A DNA stretch of 64,000 bases from Halorubrum alkaliphilum (GTDB lineage Archaea; Halobacteriota; Halobacteria; Halobacteriales; Haloferacaceae). Shown piece after piece: positions 8,336 through 16,786 of the stretch. The notes beneath the pieces were generated by a model, which saw only the letters and a list, made by a program, of their open reading frames with translations, searched no databases and was not told where the DNA came from. Within the stretch, counting starts at the first letter, position 1; the number at the start of each line of letters is the position of its first letter. The position numbers and the translations under genes were made by a program. The stretch is from positions 62,001 through 126,000 of the forward strand of contig NZ_JAGGKQ010000005.1 in assembly GCF_017873815.1 (NCBI RefSeq), read 5' to 3'.

Positions 8336-8882
8336 TCGACCGTCGGTTCACGGGGCGGGGGTTTCGTCCTTGCGTTTCGTGTCTCTCAGTGGTTAGCGGA
8401 TGCTTCTCTGGACTTCGAAGAGACGGTCCGGGTGTGGTGTGGGAGCGGGTGGGCCCGGACCGGAATGCCGACGGACGACGGACGGTGGAAGCGAGTGGGA
8501 GTCGACCATGCCCGAAACGGGTGGTCGATAGACGTACGCCCGCGGCGTTTACGGACAAGTCGAAAGGGAATAAGAACCCATCGGCCGAATTATCCGAACT
8601 GATACGTGGGCGTCGGCGGACGCGCTCGCAGCTCATGATCGGGACCGAAACGGACGAGGAGAGAGGCGGGTTGGCGGGCGGCGCGAGCCGAACAGCGGAC
8701 CCCCAGGCTGTATACGGCACGCCGCCCGAGTGGGCGGGACGGGCGTGGGTCGTTGTCGCCGAACTCCGACGAGAAAAGCGTCGGACTCCGGCAAGTGACA
8801 GTACGGCCTCACCGAACATAAAACCACGAGAATTCGGGTCCGGTCCTCGACCGTGGCGAGCTTGGACGTCGGCTTCGGGGAC
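8336..8882. other. Intergenic gap without recognised gene
   Basis: 547 bases lie between the presenilin start and the nitrilase stop, both on the minus strand. Open frames here read as arginine- and serine-rich antisense-like sequence and were not accepted. A 7-bp hairpin, TCCGACG (8765-8771) with CGTCGGA (8779-8785), lies about 100 nt after the nitrilase stop and could be part of its 3' end. No tRNA, SRP RNA or RNase P RNA signature was recognised. The presenilin promoter must lie in the low-coordinate end. Confidence 0.4.
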
Positions 8883-9689
8883 TCAGCGACGGTCCCGAAG
8901 CGCCGGGAACTCCTCGCGAACCGCGGCGACGTCGGCGGGGTCGATCTCGGCGGTCACCGTCGCTGGGTTCGCACCGGCGGACGCGAGCGTCGTTCCCCAC
9001 GGATCGTAGACGGCACTCCGACCACAGAGAGACTCGTCGCCGAACGTTCCCGTTCCGTTGACCGTGGCGACGTACGCGAGGTTCTCGATCGCACGAGCCC
9101 GACCCAGCGTTCGCCAGTGTTCCACCCGCGGATACGGCCACGCGCTCGGCACCAGCACGCACTCGACGTCCTCCTCGACCATCTCCCGGTATAGCTCCGG
9201 GAACCGGAGGTCGTAACACGTCGTGACGCCGACCCGAATACCCTCGATCTCGACGACCGGGAGCCAGTCACCCGGAACCATCCGGTCCGTCTCCTCGGAG
9301 CCGTAGCCGAACAGGTGATGTTTCCGGTAGACGAGCCGTCGGTCGCCGTCCGCGTCGAACAACACCGCGGTGTTCGCCAGCCCGTCGCTCTCGGGCGTCT
9401 CGATCCCGTCCGCCGCGGAGGCCGCGAGATCTTCCACGGCCGTCCCGGCGAGCACGGCGACGCCGAGATTCTCGGCGATCTCGGCGAAGCGTCCGAGGCG
9501 CTCGCCGGCGACGCTCTCGGCCGCCCGTTGATACGCGTCGAACGCAAAGTATCCAACGTCGAATAGCTCCGGTAGCACGACGAGATCGGCTCCGGCGGCA
9601 GCCGCCTCCCGAACCCGGTCGAGCGCACGAGCGACGTTGTCCTCGACGGCTCCGGCCTCGACGTCGAGTTGGATACAGGCGAGTCTCAT
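8883..9689 (-). CDS. Carbon-nitrogen hydrolase (nitrilase superfamily)
   Basis: The 268-residue protein has the complete nitrilase catalytic triad: E41 in VVLPELFD, K123 in VYRKHHLFG and C158 in VTTCYDLRFPEL. The second glutamate region follows at ARAIEN. The length and the CYDLRFPE motif resemble omega-amidase/Nit2-like and deaminated-glutathione-amidase-like members, which hydrolyse small amides. The substrate cannot be told from sequence. It overlaps the upstream SRPBCC gene by 4 nt (ATGA), so the two are translationally coupled. Confidence 0.88.
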   Translation of the reverse strand: MRLACIQLDVEAGAVEDNVARALDRVREAAAAGADLVVLPELFDVGYFAFDAYQRAAESVAGERLGRFAEIAENLGVAVLAGTAVEDLAASAADGIETPESDGLANTAVLFDADGDRRLVYRKHHLFGYGSEETDRMVPGDWLPVVEIEGIRVGVTTCYDLRFPELYREMVEEDVECVLVPSAWPYPRVEHWRTLGRARAIENLAYVATVNGTGTFGDESLCGRSAVYDPWGTTLASAGANPATVTAEIDPADVAAVREEFPALRDRR

Positions 9690-10114
9690 ACGCCGGGAGC
9701 GAGCGAGCGTCGAAGCGCGTTCTCCAAGTTGTCGAGCTCGGCGTCGAAGTTCCGCTTGAAGAAGGACTCGACGCCCGGTAGCTTCCCGTCGACGACGAAC
9801 TCGTTCGCGAGCTCACAGCCGGTCGATGTCTCCGTAATGACGTGTTCACCCGTCACCCGGAACGCCTTGGATCTCCCGATAAATTTCACTCGGTTCGGCG
9901 GGTCGCGCTCGACCTCCTCGGTTTCGACCGAGATCGTCGAGCGGATCATCGGGATCGGAAGCGAAACGTGCCACGTCGCGTTCCTGTCGTCGTGTACGTC
10001 GAACGTGTCGACCACGCTGATGGCCCCGGCGCGCTGCTCCGCGTCCGAGATGAACGCCCACACGTCGGCGGCGGGCGCGTCGAACTCGAACGTCCGGGAG
10101 ACTCGGACGGTCAT
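9686..10114 (-). CDS. SRPBCC (START-like) family protein
   Basis: The 142-residue protein begins with the typical SRPBCC opening strand (VRVSRTFEFDAPAADVWAFISD), continues with a beta-rich middle and ends in a long C-terminal helix (VESFFKRNFDAELDNLENALR). This is the CoxG/polyketide-cyclase-like hydrophobic-ligand-binding fold. No catalytic residues can be assigned. It is coupled by a 4-nt overlap to the nitrilase gene; whether they act on the same compound is unknown. Confidence 0.75.
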   Translation of the reverse strand: MTVRVSRTFEFDAPAADVWAFISDAEQRAGAISVVDTFDVHDDRNATWHVSLPIPMIRSTISVETEEVERDPPNRVKFIGRSKAFRVTGEHVITETSTGCELANEFVVDGKLPGVESFFKRNFDAELDNLENALRRSLAPGV

Positions 10115-10171
10115 ACGCTGTTATGGAGCCGGGGAGAATTAAAAGGACTGGAGTCGGCGTTCGTCCCGCGA

Positions 10172-10396
10172 TCAACCCTGCGTGACCCGCCACGTCGTCG
10201 AGCGGGCACGACCCCACTTCTCGATCTCGACGTCATCGGCCTTCTCCGCGAGACGGGGGAGCCGAGTTCCGACCTCTTTGGCGGTGAGACCGATCGCGTC
10301 CGCGATGGTTCGTGAGCGGACGTACCGCTCGCCACGGGTGACGCTATCGGTGAGGTACGCGAGGATCCGCCGTTCTTCCTCGGTGTACTCGGTCAT
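10172..10396 (-). CDS. Small winged-helix protein, DUF7123-like
   Basis: The 74-residue protein has the layout of a compact helix-turn-helix domain: ERRILAYLTDSV, then RTIADAIGLTAKEVGTRLPRL as the recognition segment, and a C-terminal wing ending WGRARSTTWRVTQ. It resembles small haloarchaeal winged-helix proteins grouped as DUF7123. A DNA-binding role is likely but the target is unknown. The gene stands alone between two short intergenic gaps. Confidence 0.7.
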   Translation of the reverse strand: MTEYTEEERRILAYLTDSVTRGERYVRSRTIADAIGLTAKEVGTRLPRLAEKADDVEIEKWGRARSTTWRVTQG

Positions 10397-10468
10397 CGCT
10401 TTCAGCTAGGCGTCTGACGTTCTTAACGGTTTCTCGTCTCGACGGTCGCGGGTTCCCATCGGACGACG

Positions 10469-10651
10469 TCAATCAAAGACCTGAACGGTGACGATCGCGA
10501 GCAGCGCGAAGACGAACGCCGCCGCGAACCCCCAAGCTCGACCGATCTGCGTCGGATAGCCGAACAACACGATCGCGCCGATCACCGCGACCGCCCCGAA
10601 CGCGAGCGTCATGCCGATTCCCTTGTCCGACCCGATGGAAGCCTCGCTCAT
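10469..10651 (-). CDS. Small two-helix membrane protein, DUF7525-like
   Basis: The 60-residue protein is read from MSEASIGSDKG. An ATG 8 codons upstream is possible but adds no recognisable sequence. Two hydrophobic segments (GMTLAFGAVAVIGAIVLFGY and WGFAAAFVFALLAIVTVQVF) make a helical hairpin in the membrane. It resembles the haloarchaeal DUF7525 family, whose function is unknown. Confidence 0.65.
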   Translation of the reverse strand: MSEASIGSDKGIGMTLAFGAVAVIGAIVLFGYPTQIGRAWGFAAAFVFALLAIVTVQVFD

Positions 10652-10738
10652 GTCCGTCGGTTCGCGGGTGGCCACTTAATTCATACGAACCGGGGGTCGT
10701 CTGGACGGCCGATCGGGTGCTCTCGACGTGATTCGCGA

Positions 10739-11770
10739 TCAGATGATCTCGACGTGATCCGACGCCTCGTTGAGGGCAAGGTTCGCGGCGATCTCCGCGT
10801 TTCGCATCGCGTACTCCGCGGTGTGTTGGAGGCTGACGAGGACCTCTCGGGTCATCAACAGCGTCTCGTTGTCGAGGTCGTCGGGCAGCTCGTCGAGTAT
10901 CTCCTGTTCGCGGTCCTCCAGTCGTCCGAAGAGGTTTCGACACTCCACCGTGAGGTCGTAGTCGCGTTCGACGACGGCACGGACCGCGAGCGCCGTCAGA
11001 TCGTCGACCTGATCGGTGAACTCTCGGATCTGTCGCATCGTCGCGCTGTCGACGTTGAGCGTGTGACCGTCGGCCTCCATCACGATGTCGGCGATGTCCT
11101 CCGCGTTGTCGGCGGTGAGTTCGAGGTTCTTCGCGACCGACCGATAACCGATCAGCGGGAAGCCCTCCTCCAACCCCACCGCCCGTGCGAGGTTCGGGTT
11201 CTGGTAGGCCGTGAAGATCAGCCGCAGGAGGAGCACGAATATCTTGTTCGCCTGCCGCTCGCGATTGAGCGCGCGCTGTGCGAGGTCCGGATTCCCGTGG
11301 GCGAGCGCCTTCACTGCCTCCCCGCGCATCGTCGACCCCGTGTTTTCCAGACGTTCGAGGAGGTTGTCGAGCGTGAAGTCCTCCGGATCGACCGAACACC
11401 GGATCGAGATGTCCGAGGGCGTCTCCTCGATCACGCCGAGTCCCATCAGCTGGGTCTCCGCTTTATAAACCGCGTTGATGTGTTCGCTGTCGAGGGTTCC
11501 CTCGCTCCGGACGTGTATCACGCGCCGACCGAGCACGTACTGGGCGACGATGGCCCGTTCCAAGGAGCGCGCGTCGAGGCCGTCGGCGTTGATCACGGCC
11601 TCCGACTCCTCGGTGCTCACCGACTCGGGAAGCACCGTCAGCGTCCCCTTCCCACCCATCCGTAACGATACCTCGTCACCCTTGTTCACGCCGTGCTCCT
11701 TCGCCCACTCCGCGGGAAGGGTCATCGCCAACGTCGATGGACCCAGCCGCTGGACTTTCCGCGTTTCCAT
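10739..11770 (-). CDS. phoU: AbrB-PhoU phosphate uptake regulator
   Basis: The 343-residue protein has an N-terminal swapped-hairpin AbrB/SpoVT DNA-binding domain (METRKVQRLGPSTLAMTLPAEWAKEHGVNKGDEVSL) followed by two PhoU helical repeats (about residues 120-340). This fusion is the usual archaeal PhoU-family regulator and is thought to bind DNA and sense phosphate-transport status. The start at METRKV is preferred because upstream codons cross the divergent cheY promoter. No Pst transporter genes are adjacent, so the regulon is elsewhere. Confidence 0.88.
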   Translation of the reverse strand: METRKVQRLGPSTLAMTLPAEWAKEHGVNKGDEVSLRMGGKGTLTVLPESVSTEESEAVINADGLDARSLERAIVAQYVLGRRVIHVRSEGTLDSEHINAVYKAETQLMGLGVIEETPSDISIRCSVDPEDFTLDNLLERLENTGSTMRGEAVKALAHGNPDLAQRALNRERQANKIFVLLLRLIFTAYQNPNLARAVGLEEGFPLIGYRSVAKNLELTADNAEDIADIVMEADGHTLNVDSATMRQIREFTDQVDDLTALAVRAVVERDYDLTVECRNLFGRLEDREQEILDELPDDLDNETLLMTREVLVSLQHTAEYAMRNAEIAANLALNEASDHVEII

Positions 11771-11938
11771 GCGAGAGAATACCGCGGGATATACCTTAAC
11801 CTTGTTCCTATGTTCATTATACGCGCGCAGTGAAATACAAGGAATTTCATCGCTTCGACCACCGTCGATCGGTTCCCCAGTCCGCCTCGTCGTGGACGGA
11901 TCCGGGCGCTTATTATCTCCAGATACTGATATCTGTCC
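11771..11938. promoter_or_regulatory. Divergent promoter region, phoU and cheY-like
   Basis: The 168-nt gap separates two divergent genes. On the plus strand ttattat near 11912-11918 lies about 25 nt before the response-regulator ATG, the leaderless spacing. On the minus strand a TATAAT-like element near 11812-11819 faces phoU. An inverted repeat TGAAAT-N7-ATTTCA occupies 11831-11849, just upstream of the minus-strand TATA, and is a candidate operator for either gene. Confidence 0.5.
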
Positions 11939-12298
11939 ATGACTGAGCGAGTCCTCGTCGTCGACGACTCCTCGTTCCAGCGGACGGTCGTTCGAGACGC
12001 GCTGGAGGGGCCGTTCGACGTCATCGGCGAGGCGGAAAACGGTGCGGAGGCGGTCGAGCTGTTCGAGGCGTACGAGCCGGACGCGGTGTCGATGGACGTC
12101 GTCATGCCCGAGATGACCGGAATCGAGGCGACCGCCACGATCAAGGATCGATGGCCAGACGCCGTGATCGTGATGTGTACGAGCGTCGATCAGGAGGAGA
12201 AGATGATGGAGGCGGTGAAAGCCGGTGCCGACGGCTACGTAACGAAGCCGGTCGACGCCGACGAGCTGGTGCCGGAGTTCCAGCGTCACTTCGAGTGA
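11939..12298 (+). CDS. CheY-like single-domain response regulator
   Basis: The 119-residue protein is only a receiver domain. The acidic pocket is in VVDDSS, the phosphoacceptor is D53 in VSMDVVMP, the switch threonine is in VMCTSVD and the conserved lysine is K103 in VTKP. Such proteins relay phosphate from a histidine kinase to the archaellum motor or to other outputs. No chemotaxis kinase or Che gene is adjacent, so it may be CheY proper or a stand-alone relay. It is transcribed divergently from phoU. Confidence 0.88.
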   Translation: MTERVLVVDDSSFQRTVVRDALEGPFDVIGEAENGAEAVELFEAYEPDAVSMDVVMPEMTGIEATATIKDRWPDAVIVMCTSVDQEEKMMEAVKAGADGYVTKPVDADELVPEFQRHFE

Positions 12299-12348
12299 GT
12301 GGTCGACGGCCGTCAGCGGTCGTCATCGTACCGGTAAGTCGACACGGG

Positions 12349-12732
12349 CTACTCCATCGGCTCGAACGATCTCAGGATCGTCGCGAGCGCGCTTGCGAGT
12401 TCCTCGAATCGGTCCATCTCCATCGAATCGGCCGTCACCCAGACACCGTGTCCGTTCGCGATCACCCGAGTGAGGTATCCGTTCTCGAATATCCGGACGG
12501 TAAACAGGTAGTCGCCGAGCTCGCTGTTGGCGTACAGCGACTGCGCATGAAACCCGTTTCGTTCGTTCTCGGCGAACCCGAGCAGATCCGCCGTTTGATC
12601 CAGATCGCTCCTGAGGTAGACTTGGTCGATGTCCCGTTCGGTGAAGTACGTCAGGCTCCGTAGTTCGTCCCCGATCACCGTTCGCGACGCGCTGAGCAGT
12701 TCGTCCGTGTGTGTCTCCACTGAATGCGACAT
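12349..12732 (-). CDS. Conserved haloarchaeal protein, unknown function
   Basis: The 127-residue protein is read from MSHSVETHTDELL; upstream in-frame codons run into arginine/proline-rich non-coding sequence. It has alternating strands and helices (LRSLTYFTERDIDQVYLRSDL, YLFTVRIFENGYLTRVIANG) and resembles short haloarchaeal proteins of the DUF7522 type. No catalytic or metal motif stands out. Its start lies in an AT-rich patch (tatatatgg-like) that would serve as promoter. Function not recognised. Confidence 0.6.
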   Translation of the reverse strand: MSHSVETHTDELLSASRTVIGDELRSLTYFTERDIDQVYLRSDLDQTADLLGFAENERNGFHAQSLYANSELGDYLFTVRIFENGYLTRVIANGHGVWVTADSMEMDRFEELASALATILRSFEPME

Positions 12733-12875
12733 GCTACCATATATACCACGATCATATATGAGCGTATGGGTCGATGGGGGCTGATGGCGTGGTGAACGTG
12801 GTCGCACACGTCTTGACTGCCGCGTCACTGAACGGAATGGCAGGGTTTACGGACGCGCCCCGTATCGCTCCGTCA

Positions 12876-13892
12876 ATGAGCGAGTACGACGACGTCCGCG
12901 TCCTCCTACCGACCTACGACGAGGTCGAAACCGTCGAGACCGTCGTCTCGTCGTTCCGTGACGTCGGTCTTCGTGACGTCCTCGTGATCGACGGCGGATC
13001 GACGGACGGGACCCGTGAGGCCGCCCGCGATGCGGGGGCTCGCGTCGTTCGACAGTCGGGCGAGGGCAAAGGACAGGCGATCCGGGAGGCGGTTCGTGAT
13101 CACGTCGATACTCCCTACGTCCTCATGGCCGACGCCGACGCGACCTACGACGCGGCCGACGCCGCCGCGATGCTCGAACCGATCAGATCTGGCGACGCCG
13201 AGCACGTCATCGGGAACCGGTTCGCTGATATGCGGCCGGGCGCGATGACTCGACTGAATCGGGTCGGGAACCGACTCATCAACCGGTCGTTTCGCCTGAT
13301 ACACGGCGAGGACTACGGCGACATCCTCTCCGGATACCGGGCGTTCACGCGCGAGTCGTTCCGCCGACTCCACCTCTCGGCCGACGGGTTCGGCATCGAA
13401 ACGGAGATGGCGGTCGAGTGCGCGAAGAACCGCGTCGACGTCGCGGTCGTGCCGATCACGTACCGACCGCGTCCGGGAGGCTCATCGACCAACCTCCACC
13501 CGATCCGCGACGGCGGCGTGATATTCCTCGAGTTGTACCGGAAGGCGAAGACGAACAACCCCCTGTTCTACTTCGGGAGCGTGGGTGCGACGGTGACGGC
13601 GGCCGGAGCGGTGATGGCCGCATACGTCCTGTATCGGTGGCTCGTCCACGGGGTCGGCCACGAGATAATCGCCGTCGGTGCCGCGGGAGCGACGATTCTC
13701 GGGATCCAACTGCTCGTCTTCGGCTTTCTCGCTGACATGATCCTCTCGCTCCATCGCGAGCAACTCGTCCGTCACGATCGCGCCATCGACGCCGCCGGCG
13801 ATGATGGCCCGGTCAACGCCGCCGGCGAGGACGACGCGGTCGACGCCGCTGGCGAGGACGACGCGGTCGACGAGGGCGAAGACGGGAGATGA
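12876..13892 (+). CDS. aglJ: Dolichol-phosphate glycosyltransferase, AglJ-like
   Basis: The 338-residue protein is a GT2-family transferase. It has the nucleotide-sugar site VLLPTYDEVETVETVV, the DXD-type motif MADADATYDAAD, and the acceptor-side segment DILSGYRAFTRESFRR. Two C-terminal membrane segments follow (about residues 230-290). It closely fits AglJ, which puts the first sugar of the S-layer N-glycan on dolichol phosphate. The start ATG at MSEYDDVRV is preferred to longer alternatives. The C-terminus ends in three near-identical 9-residue acidic repeats (AAGEDDAVD type) that look like a recent expansion. Confidence 0.85.
   Translation: MSEYDDVRVLLPTYDEVETVETVVSSFRDVGLRDVLVIDGGSTDGTREAARDAGARVVRQSGEGKGQAIREAVRDHVDTPYVLMADADATYDAADAAAMLEPIRSGDAEHVIGNRFADMRPGAMTRLNRVGNRLINRSFRLIHGEDYGDILSGYRAFTRESFRRLHLSADGFGIETEMAVECAKNRVDVAVVPITYRPRPGGSSTNLHPIRDGGVIFLELYRKAKTNNPLFYFGSVGATVTAAGAVMAAYVLYRWLVHGVGHEIIAVGAAGATILGIQLLVFGFLADMILSLHREQLVRHDRAIDAAGDDGPVNAAGEDDAVDAAGEDDAVDEGEDGR
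13791..13871 (+). repeat. Three 27-bp tandem repeats in the aglJ 3' end
   Basis: Units at 13791-13817, 13818-13844 and 13845-13871 encode AAGDDGPVN, AAGEDDAVD and AAGEDDAVD. The last two are nearly identical in DNA. The unit length keeps the frame. Confidence 0.9.
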
Positions 13893-13953
13893 AACACGGA
13901 TCCGGGGTCCGGAGCCCCACATGGTTTATGCCGGGCCCGGGAGACCGGCACGC

Positions 13954-15069
13954 ATGGACGAGAAGCGCTTCGTCGTTGCCCTCTTCGGCCTCTCGATCGC
14001 GGTCATCGTCGGATACATCGCCTATCGATTCATCGCCGCGCTCACGGTTGCGGTGTTCCTCTATTACTCGACTCGGCGGTTCTACCACGATCTCGAACGC
14101 CTACGACTTCCCGCTAGGGTCCGCGCGGTGGCCTCGCTGTCGTTGATCGGACTCCCGCTTATACTACTCCTGAGTTCGACGGTCGTGTTACTCGTAGTGG
14201 AGGCGAGGCGGTTCCTCGAACAGTATCCGGTTACGGAGACGATTGACACGGACGAGCCGTGGTTGGAGGGGTTGGTCGGACTCTCCGATCTCACGGTCGA
14301 CGGCATTATCGAGGCGTACCGGTCCGGCGAGTTCGACCCGCTGATCCAGTTTCTCGCCGAACACGCTTCGTTGTTGACCAACACCGTCACCGGGTTCCTG
14401 TTGAACCTCCTGATCACGATCATCGTCACGTATTACCTGCTTCTCGACGGATCGAAGTTCCACGACTGGGTTCTCGCGTTCGACGACGACGCGGTGGTGC
14501 GGGAGTATCTGGAGGCGGCGGACGCCGAGTTGGAGGCAGTCCTCTACGGGAACCTGCTCAACGTCATCGCGATATCGATCATCGCGGTGGCGACGTTCAC
14601 CGGATACAACCTCCTCGTACCAGCGGCCGCGGAGGTCCCGTATCCGGCGCTTGCCGGTGCGATCACGGGAGTTGCGAGCCTCATTCCCGTCATCGGCATG
14701 AAGATCGTGTACGTCCCGGTCGCGGCAGCCACCGCGACGCCGATGATCATGGCCAACGAACTCGATCTCCTCGTCTACGTCGCCGGCTTCCTCGCGGTCT
14801 CCATCGTCGTCGTCGACACCATCCCGGACATCGTGTTGCGGCCGTACTTCAGCGGGAAGACGACGCACGTCGGCCTCCTCATGCTCGCGTACATCTTCGG
14901 CCCCGTCGTCTTCGGGTTTCACGGACTCTTCCTCGCGCCGATCGTGTTGGTGGTGGCGCTCACCTTCGCTGACACGGCGCTTCCACCCCTGCTCGGTGCG
15001 GACCGGGACGACGCCGAGTCGGCGGAGTCGAGCGTGCCGCGCGGCCAGCGTCGGCTCGACGAGTTCTAG
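13954..15069 (+). CDS. AI-2E family transporter (UPF0118/PerM type)
   Basis: The 371-residue protein has about eight hydrophobic helices and the family's large hydrophilic segment after the second pair of helices. The C-terminal PYFSGKTTHVGLLMLAYIFGPVVFG stretch is typical of the PerM/YdiK family. Members export small molecules, and AI-2 is only one proposed substrate. The start at MDEKRF follows a tttatg TATA element by about 27 nt; an upstream in-frame ATG overlaps that element. It is close behind aglJ (61 nt), perhaps with its own promoter. Confidence 0.82.
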   Translation: MDEKRFVVALFGLSIAVIVGYIAYRFIAALTVAVFLYYSTRRFYHDLERLRLPARVRAVASLSLIGLPLILLLSSTVVLLVVEARRFLEQYPVTETIDTDEPWLEGLVGLSDLTVDGIIEAYRSGEFDPLIQFLAEHASLLTNTVTGFLLNLLITIIVTYYLLLDGSKFHDWVLAFDDDAVVREYLEAADAELEAVLYGNLLNVIAISIIAVATFTGYNLLVPAAAEVPYPALAGAITGVASLIPVIGMKIVYVPVAAATATPMIMANELDLLVYVAGFLAVSIVVVDTIPDIVLRPYFSGKTTHVGLLMLAYIFGPVVFGFHGLFLAPIVLVVALTFADTALPPLLGADRDDAESAESSVPRGQRRLDEF

Positions 15070-15153
15070 CGGCCACCGATCCGGGCCGCTGCCGTCTTCC
15101 CGGAACCCCCCGGCCGAAGGAGATAACTCCCCGGTCGCCGACGGGATGGACGT

Positions 15154-16266
15154 ATGCGCGTGCACGTCATCGGTCTCGGAGGTGCCGGGGGCCGGATCGT
15201 CGACCGACTCGCCGCCGACCACGACGACGACCGATTCCTCCACGGGATCTCCGTCTTCGATACCGACATGGCGTCGCTCGACGCCCTCCGGTCGCTCGAC
15301 GAGGAGCGGCGGTATCGGTTCGGCGACGCTGCCGGCGGCGACGGGCTCGATGGCGACCTTCGAGCCGGACGGGAGTTAGGAGAGGCTCACGCGAACGAGC
15401 TCGGTCGCGCCATGGATGACCAGAACCCGTCGATCGCCGAGGCGTTCGTGCTCGTCGTCGGCCTCGGTGGAGCCGCCGGCGCAGGTGTCGCCCCGGCACT
15501 CGCGGCCGAACTTGGCCGCCTCTACGACGCCCCCGTCTACGCGGTCGGCGTGCTCCCGACACCGGCGGAAAGCGCCTCGACGTCGAACGACGAACCGCCG
15601 CGACGCCCGCTCGCCGAAAAGAACGCGGCACGGGCTCTTTCGGCCCTCTCAGACGCTGTCGACGCCGTGCTCCCCTTCGACAACGCGGCGTGGCTCCGGA
15701 GCGACGAGACGATAGTGGACGCTCACGAGCGAGTGAACGGCGTCGTCGTCGAGCGGCTGACCGCACTGTTCGGAGCCGGAGAGGGCGATGAGGACGCGGT
15801 CACGCCACAACAGGTGCTCGACGCGAGCGACGTCGCTCGTGCGGTCGGTAACGAAGGGGCGGTCGCAGCGCTCGGCTACGCGACACAGCCGGTTGAGCCG
15901 CCGGAACGGGAGTCACGGTTCGGACTTGGGTTGTTCGGATCGTCGGATCCGCCGGAGGTGGACACGAGTGCCGCGGTGTCGGCGGTCGAGACGGTCATCC
16001 GGAAGGCGACGCGCGGAAAGGGGACCATCGAAGTACCGAACGGACGGGCAGACCGGACGCTCCTCGTCGTCGGGGGTCCGCCCGCGTGGCTGAACCGCGA
16101 GGCGATCGCCGACGGTAGACGCTGGATCGCCGAGGAGACCGGCTCCGGCGCGATCCTGAGCGGCGACGCCCCAGTCCCCGACAGCGAGGCGGTCTTCGCG
16201 GTGGTCGTCCGGTCCGGAATCGACGAGCCGGAACGGATCCGTGACATCCGCGAGTCGATCGAATAG
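15154..16266 (+). CDS. Divergent FtsZ/tubulin-superfamily protein
   Basis: The 370-residue protein begins with a Rossmann-like strand and loop, VHVIGLGGAGGRIVDRL, matching the start of FtsZ. It has VVGLGGAAGAGVAPALAAELG where FtsZ and CetZ carry the GGGTGTG tubulin signature. The C-terminal domain also fits in length. It is therefore a non-canonical FtsZ/CetZ relative whose nucleotide loop has Ala in place of the conserved Thr. Canonical haloarchaeal FtsZ1/2 act in division and CetZs in cell shape; the role of this group is unsettled. It follows the AI-2E gene by 84 nt. Confidence 0.75.
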   Translation: MRVHVIGLGGAGGRIVDRLAADHDDDRFLHGISVFDTDMASLDALRSLDEERRYRFGDAAGGDGLDGDLRAGRELGEAHANELGRAMDDQNPSIAEAFVLVVGLGGAAGAGVAPALAAELGRLYDAPVYAVGVLPTPAESASTSNDEPPRRPLAEKNAARALSALSDAVDAVLPFDNAAWLRSDETIVDAHERVNGVVVERLTALFGAGEGDEDAVTPQQVLDASDVARAVGNEGAVAALGYATQPVEPPERESRFGLGLFGSSDPPEVDTSAAVSAVETVIRKATRGKGTIEVPNGRADRTLLVVGGPPAWLNREAIADGRRWIAEETGSGAILSGDAPVPDSEAVFAVVVRSGIDEPERIRDIRESIE

Positions 16267-16272
16267 TCTCCG

Positions 16273-16671
16273 TTAGAACGCGCCGGGATACACGTTCACG
16301 TTGGCCTGAAGCTCGTCTTTTAGTGCCGCGTGGACGTGGCAGATCCCTTCCGCGCGCTCGACGATCTCGTCGACCTGCTCGTCGTCGAGCTCGGCCTCGA
16401 CGTGGAGGTCAAACGCGATCGCGGAGAGGTCGTCCTCGTCGTCGAGCTCGGCGCTCGCGTCGATCTGAAGCTTGCCGAGCTCCTCCTCGCCACGCTGGCT
16501 GCCGCCGACGCGGAACGCGGGGATGAAACAGGAGGCGTACGTCGCGACGAGCGCAGCGTTCGGGTTCGGGCCGGTCTCGTCGGTCGCGTCGATCTGGAGG
16601 TCGAAGTCGCCGACCTGACTGGTACACGCGTAGCCCGCCTCTGAAACGGTGGTGGTTTCGATGTCGGACAT
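16273..16671 (-). CDS. OsmC/Ohr family protein
   Basis: The 132-residue protein has the two redox cysteines of the OsmC family, C48 in YASCFIPA and C111 in EGICHVH, about 60 residues apart with the usual central helix. Such proteins reduce organic or lipid hydroperoxides through a thiol cycle. A third cysteine (C16) is extra. The stop lies only 6 nt from the convergent FtsZ-like gene, so the 3' ends are nearly back to back. Confidence 0.82.
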   Translation of the reverse strand: MSDIETTTVSEAGYACTSQVGDFDLQIDATDETGPNPNAALVATYASCFIPAFRVGGSQRGEEELGKLQIDASAELDDEDDLSAIAFDLHVEAELDDEQVDEIVERAEGICHVHAALKDELQANVNVYPGAF

Positions 16672-16732
16672 GACGTATCTACGGACGGTTCCCGACGGCC
16701 TAAAGGTTGCTATACCCTGACGTATCGAGAGT

Positions 16733-16740
16733 ATAAAAAT
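16733..16740 (-). terminator. T-run after the metallo-hydrolase gene
   Basis: On the minus strand a run of five T (16739-16735) follows the stop of the metallo-hydrolase gene by about 48 nt and lies just upstream of the osmC promoter. Short T runs are the usual haloarchaeal termination signal. Confidence 0.4.
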
Positions 16741-16786
16741 CCGAAACGGGTCGATCGAGCCTACGACGTGGGTCCGGGTCCGGGAT

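Noticed and set aside
8389-9009. Long plus-strand frame over the presenilin-nitrilase gap
   Set aside because: Arginine- and serine-rich composition typical of antisense frames in GC-rich DNA; it overlaps the well-supported nitrilase gene.
11771-12289. N-terminal extension of the PhoU regulator
   Set aside because: It runs antisense through the CheY-like gene; the AbrB domain begins exactly at the ATG at 11770.
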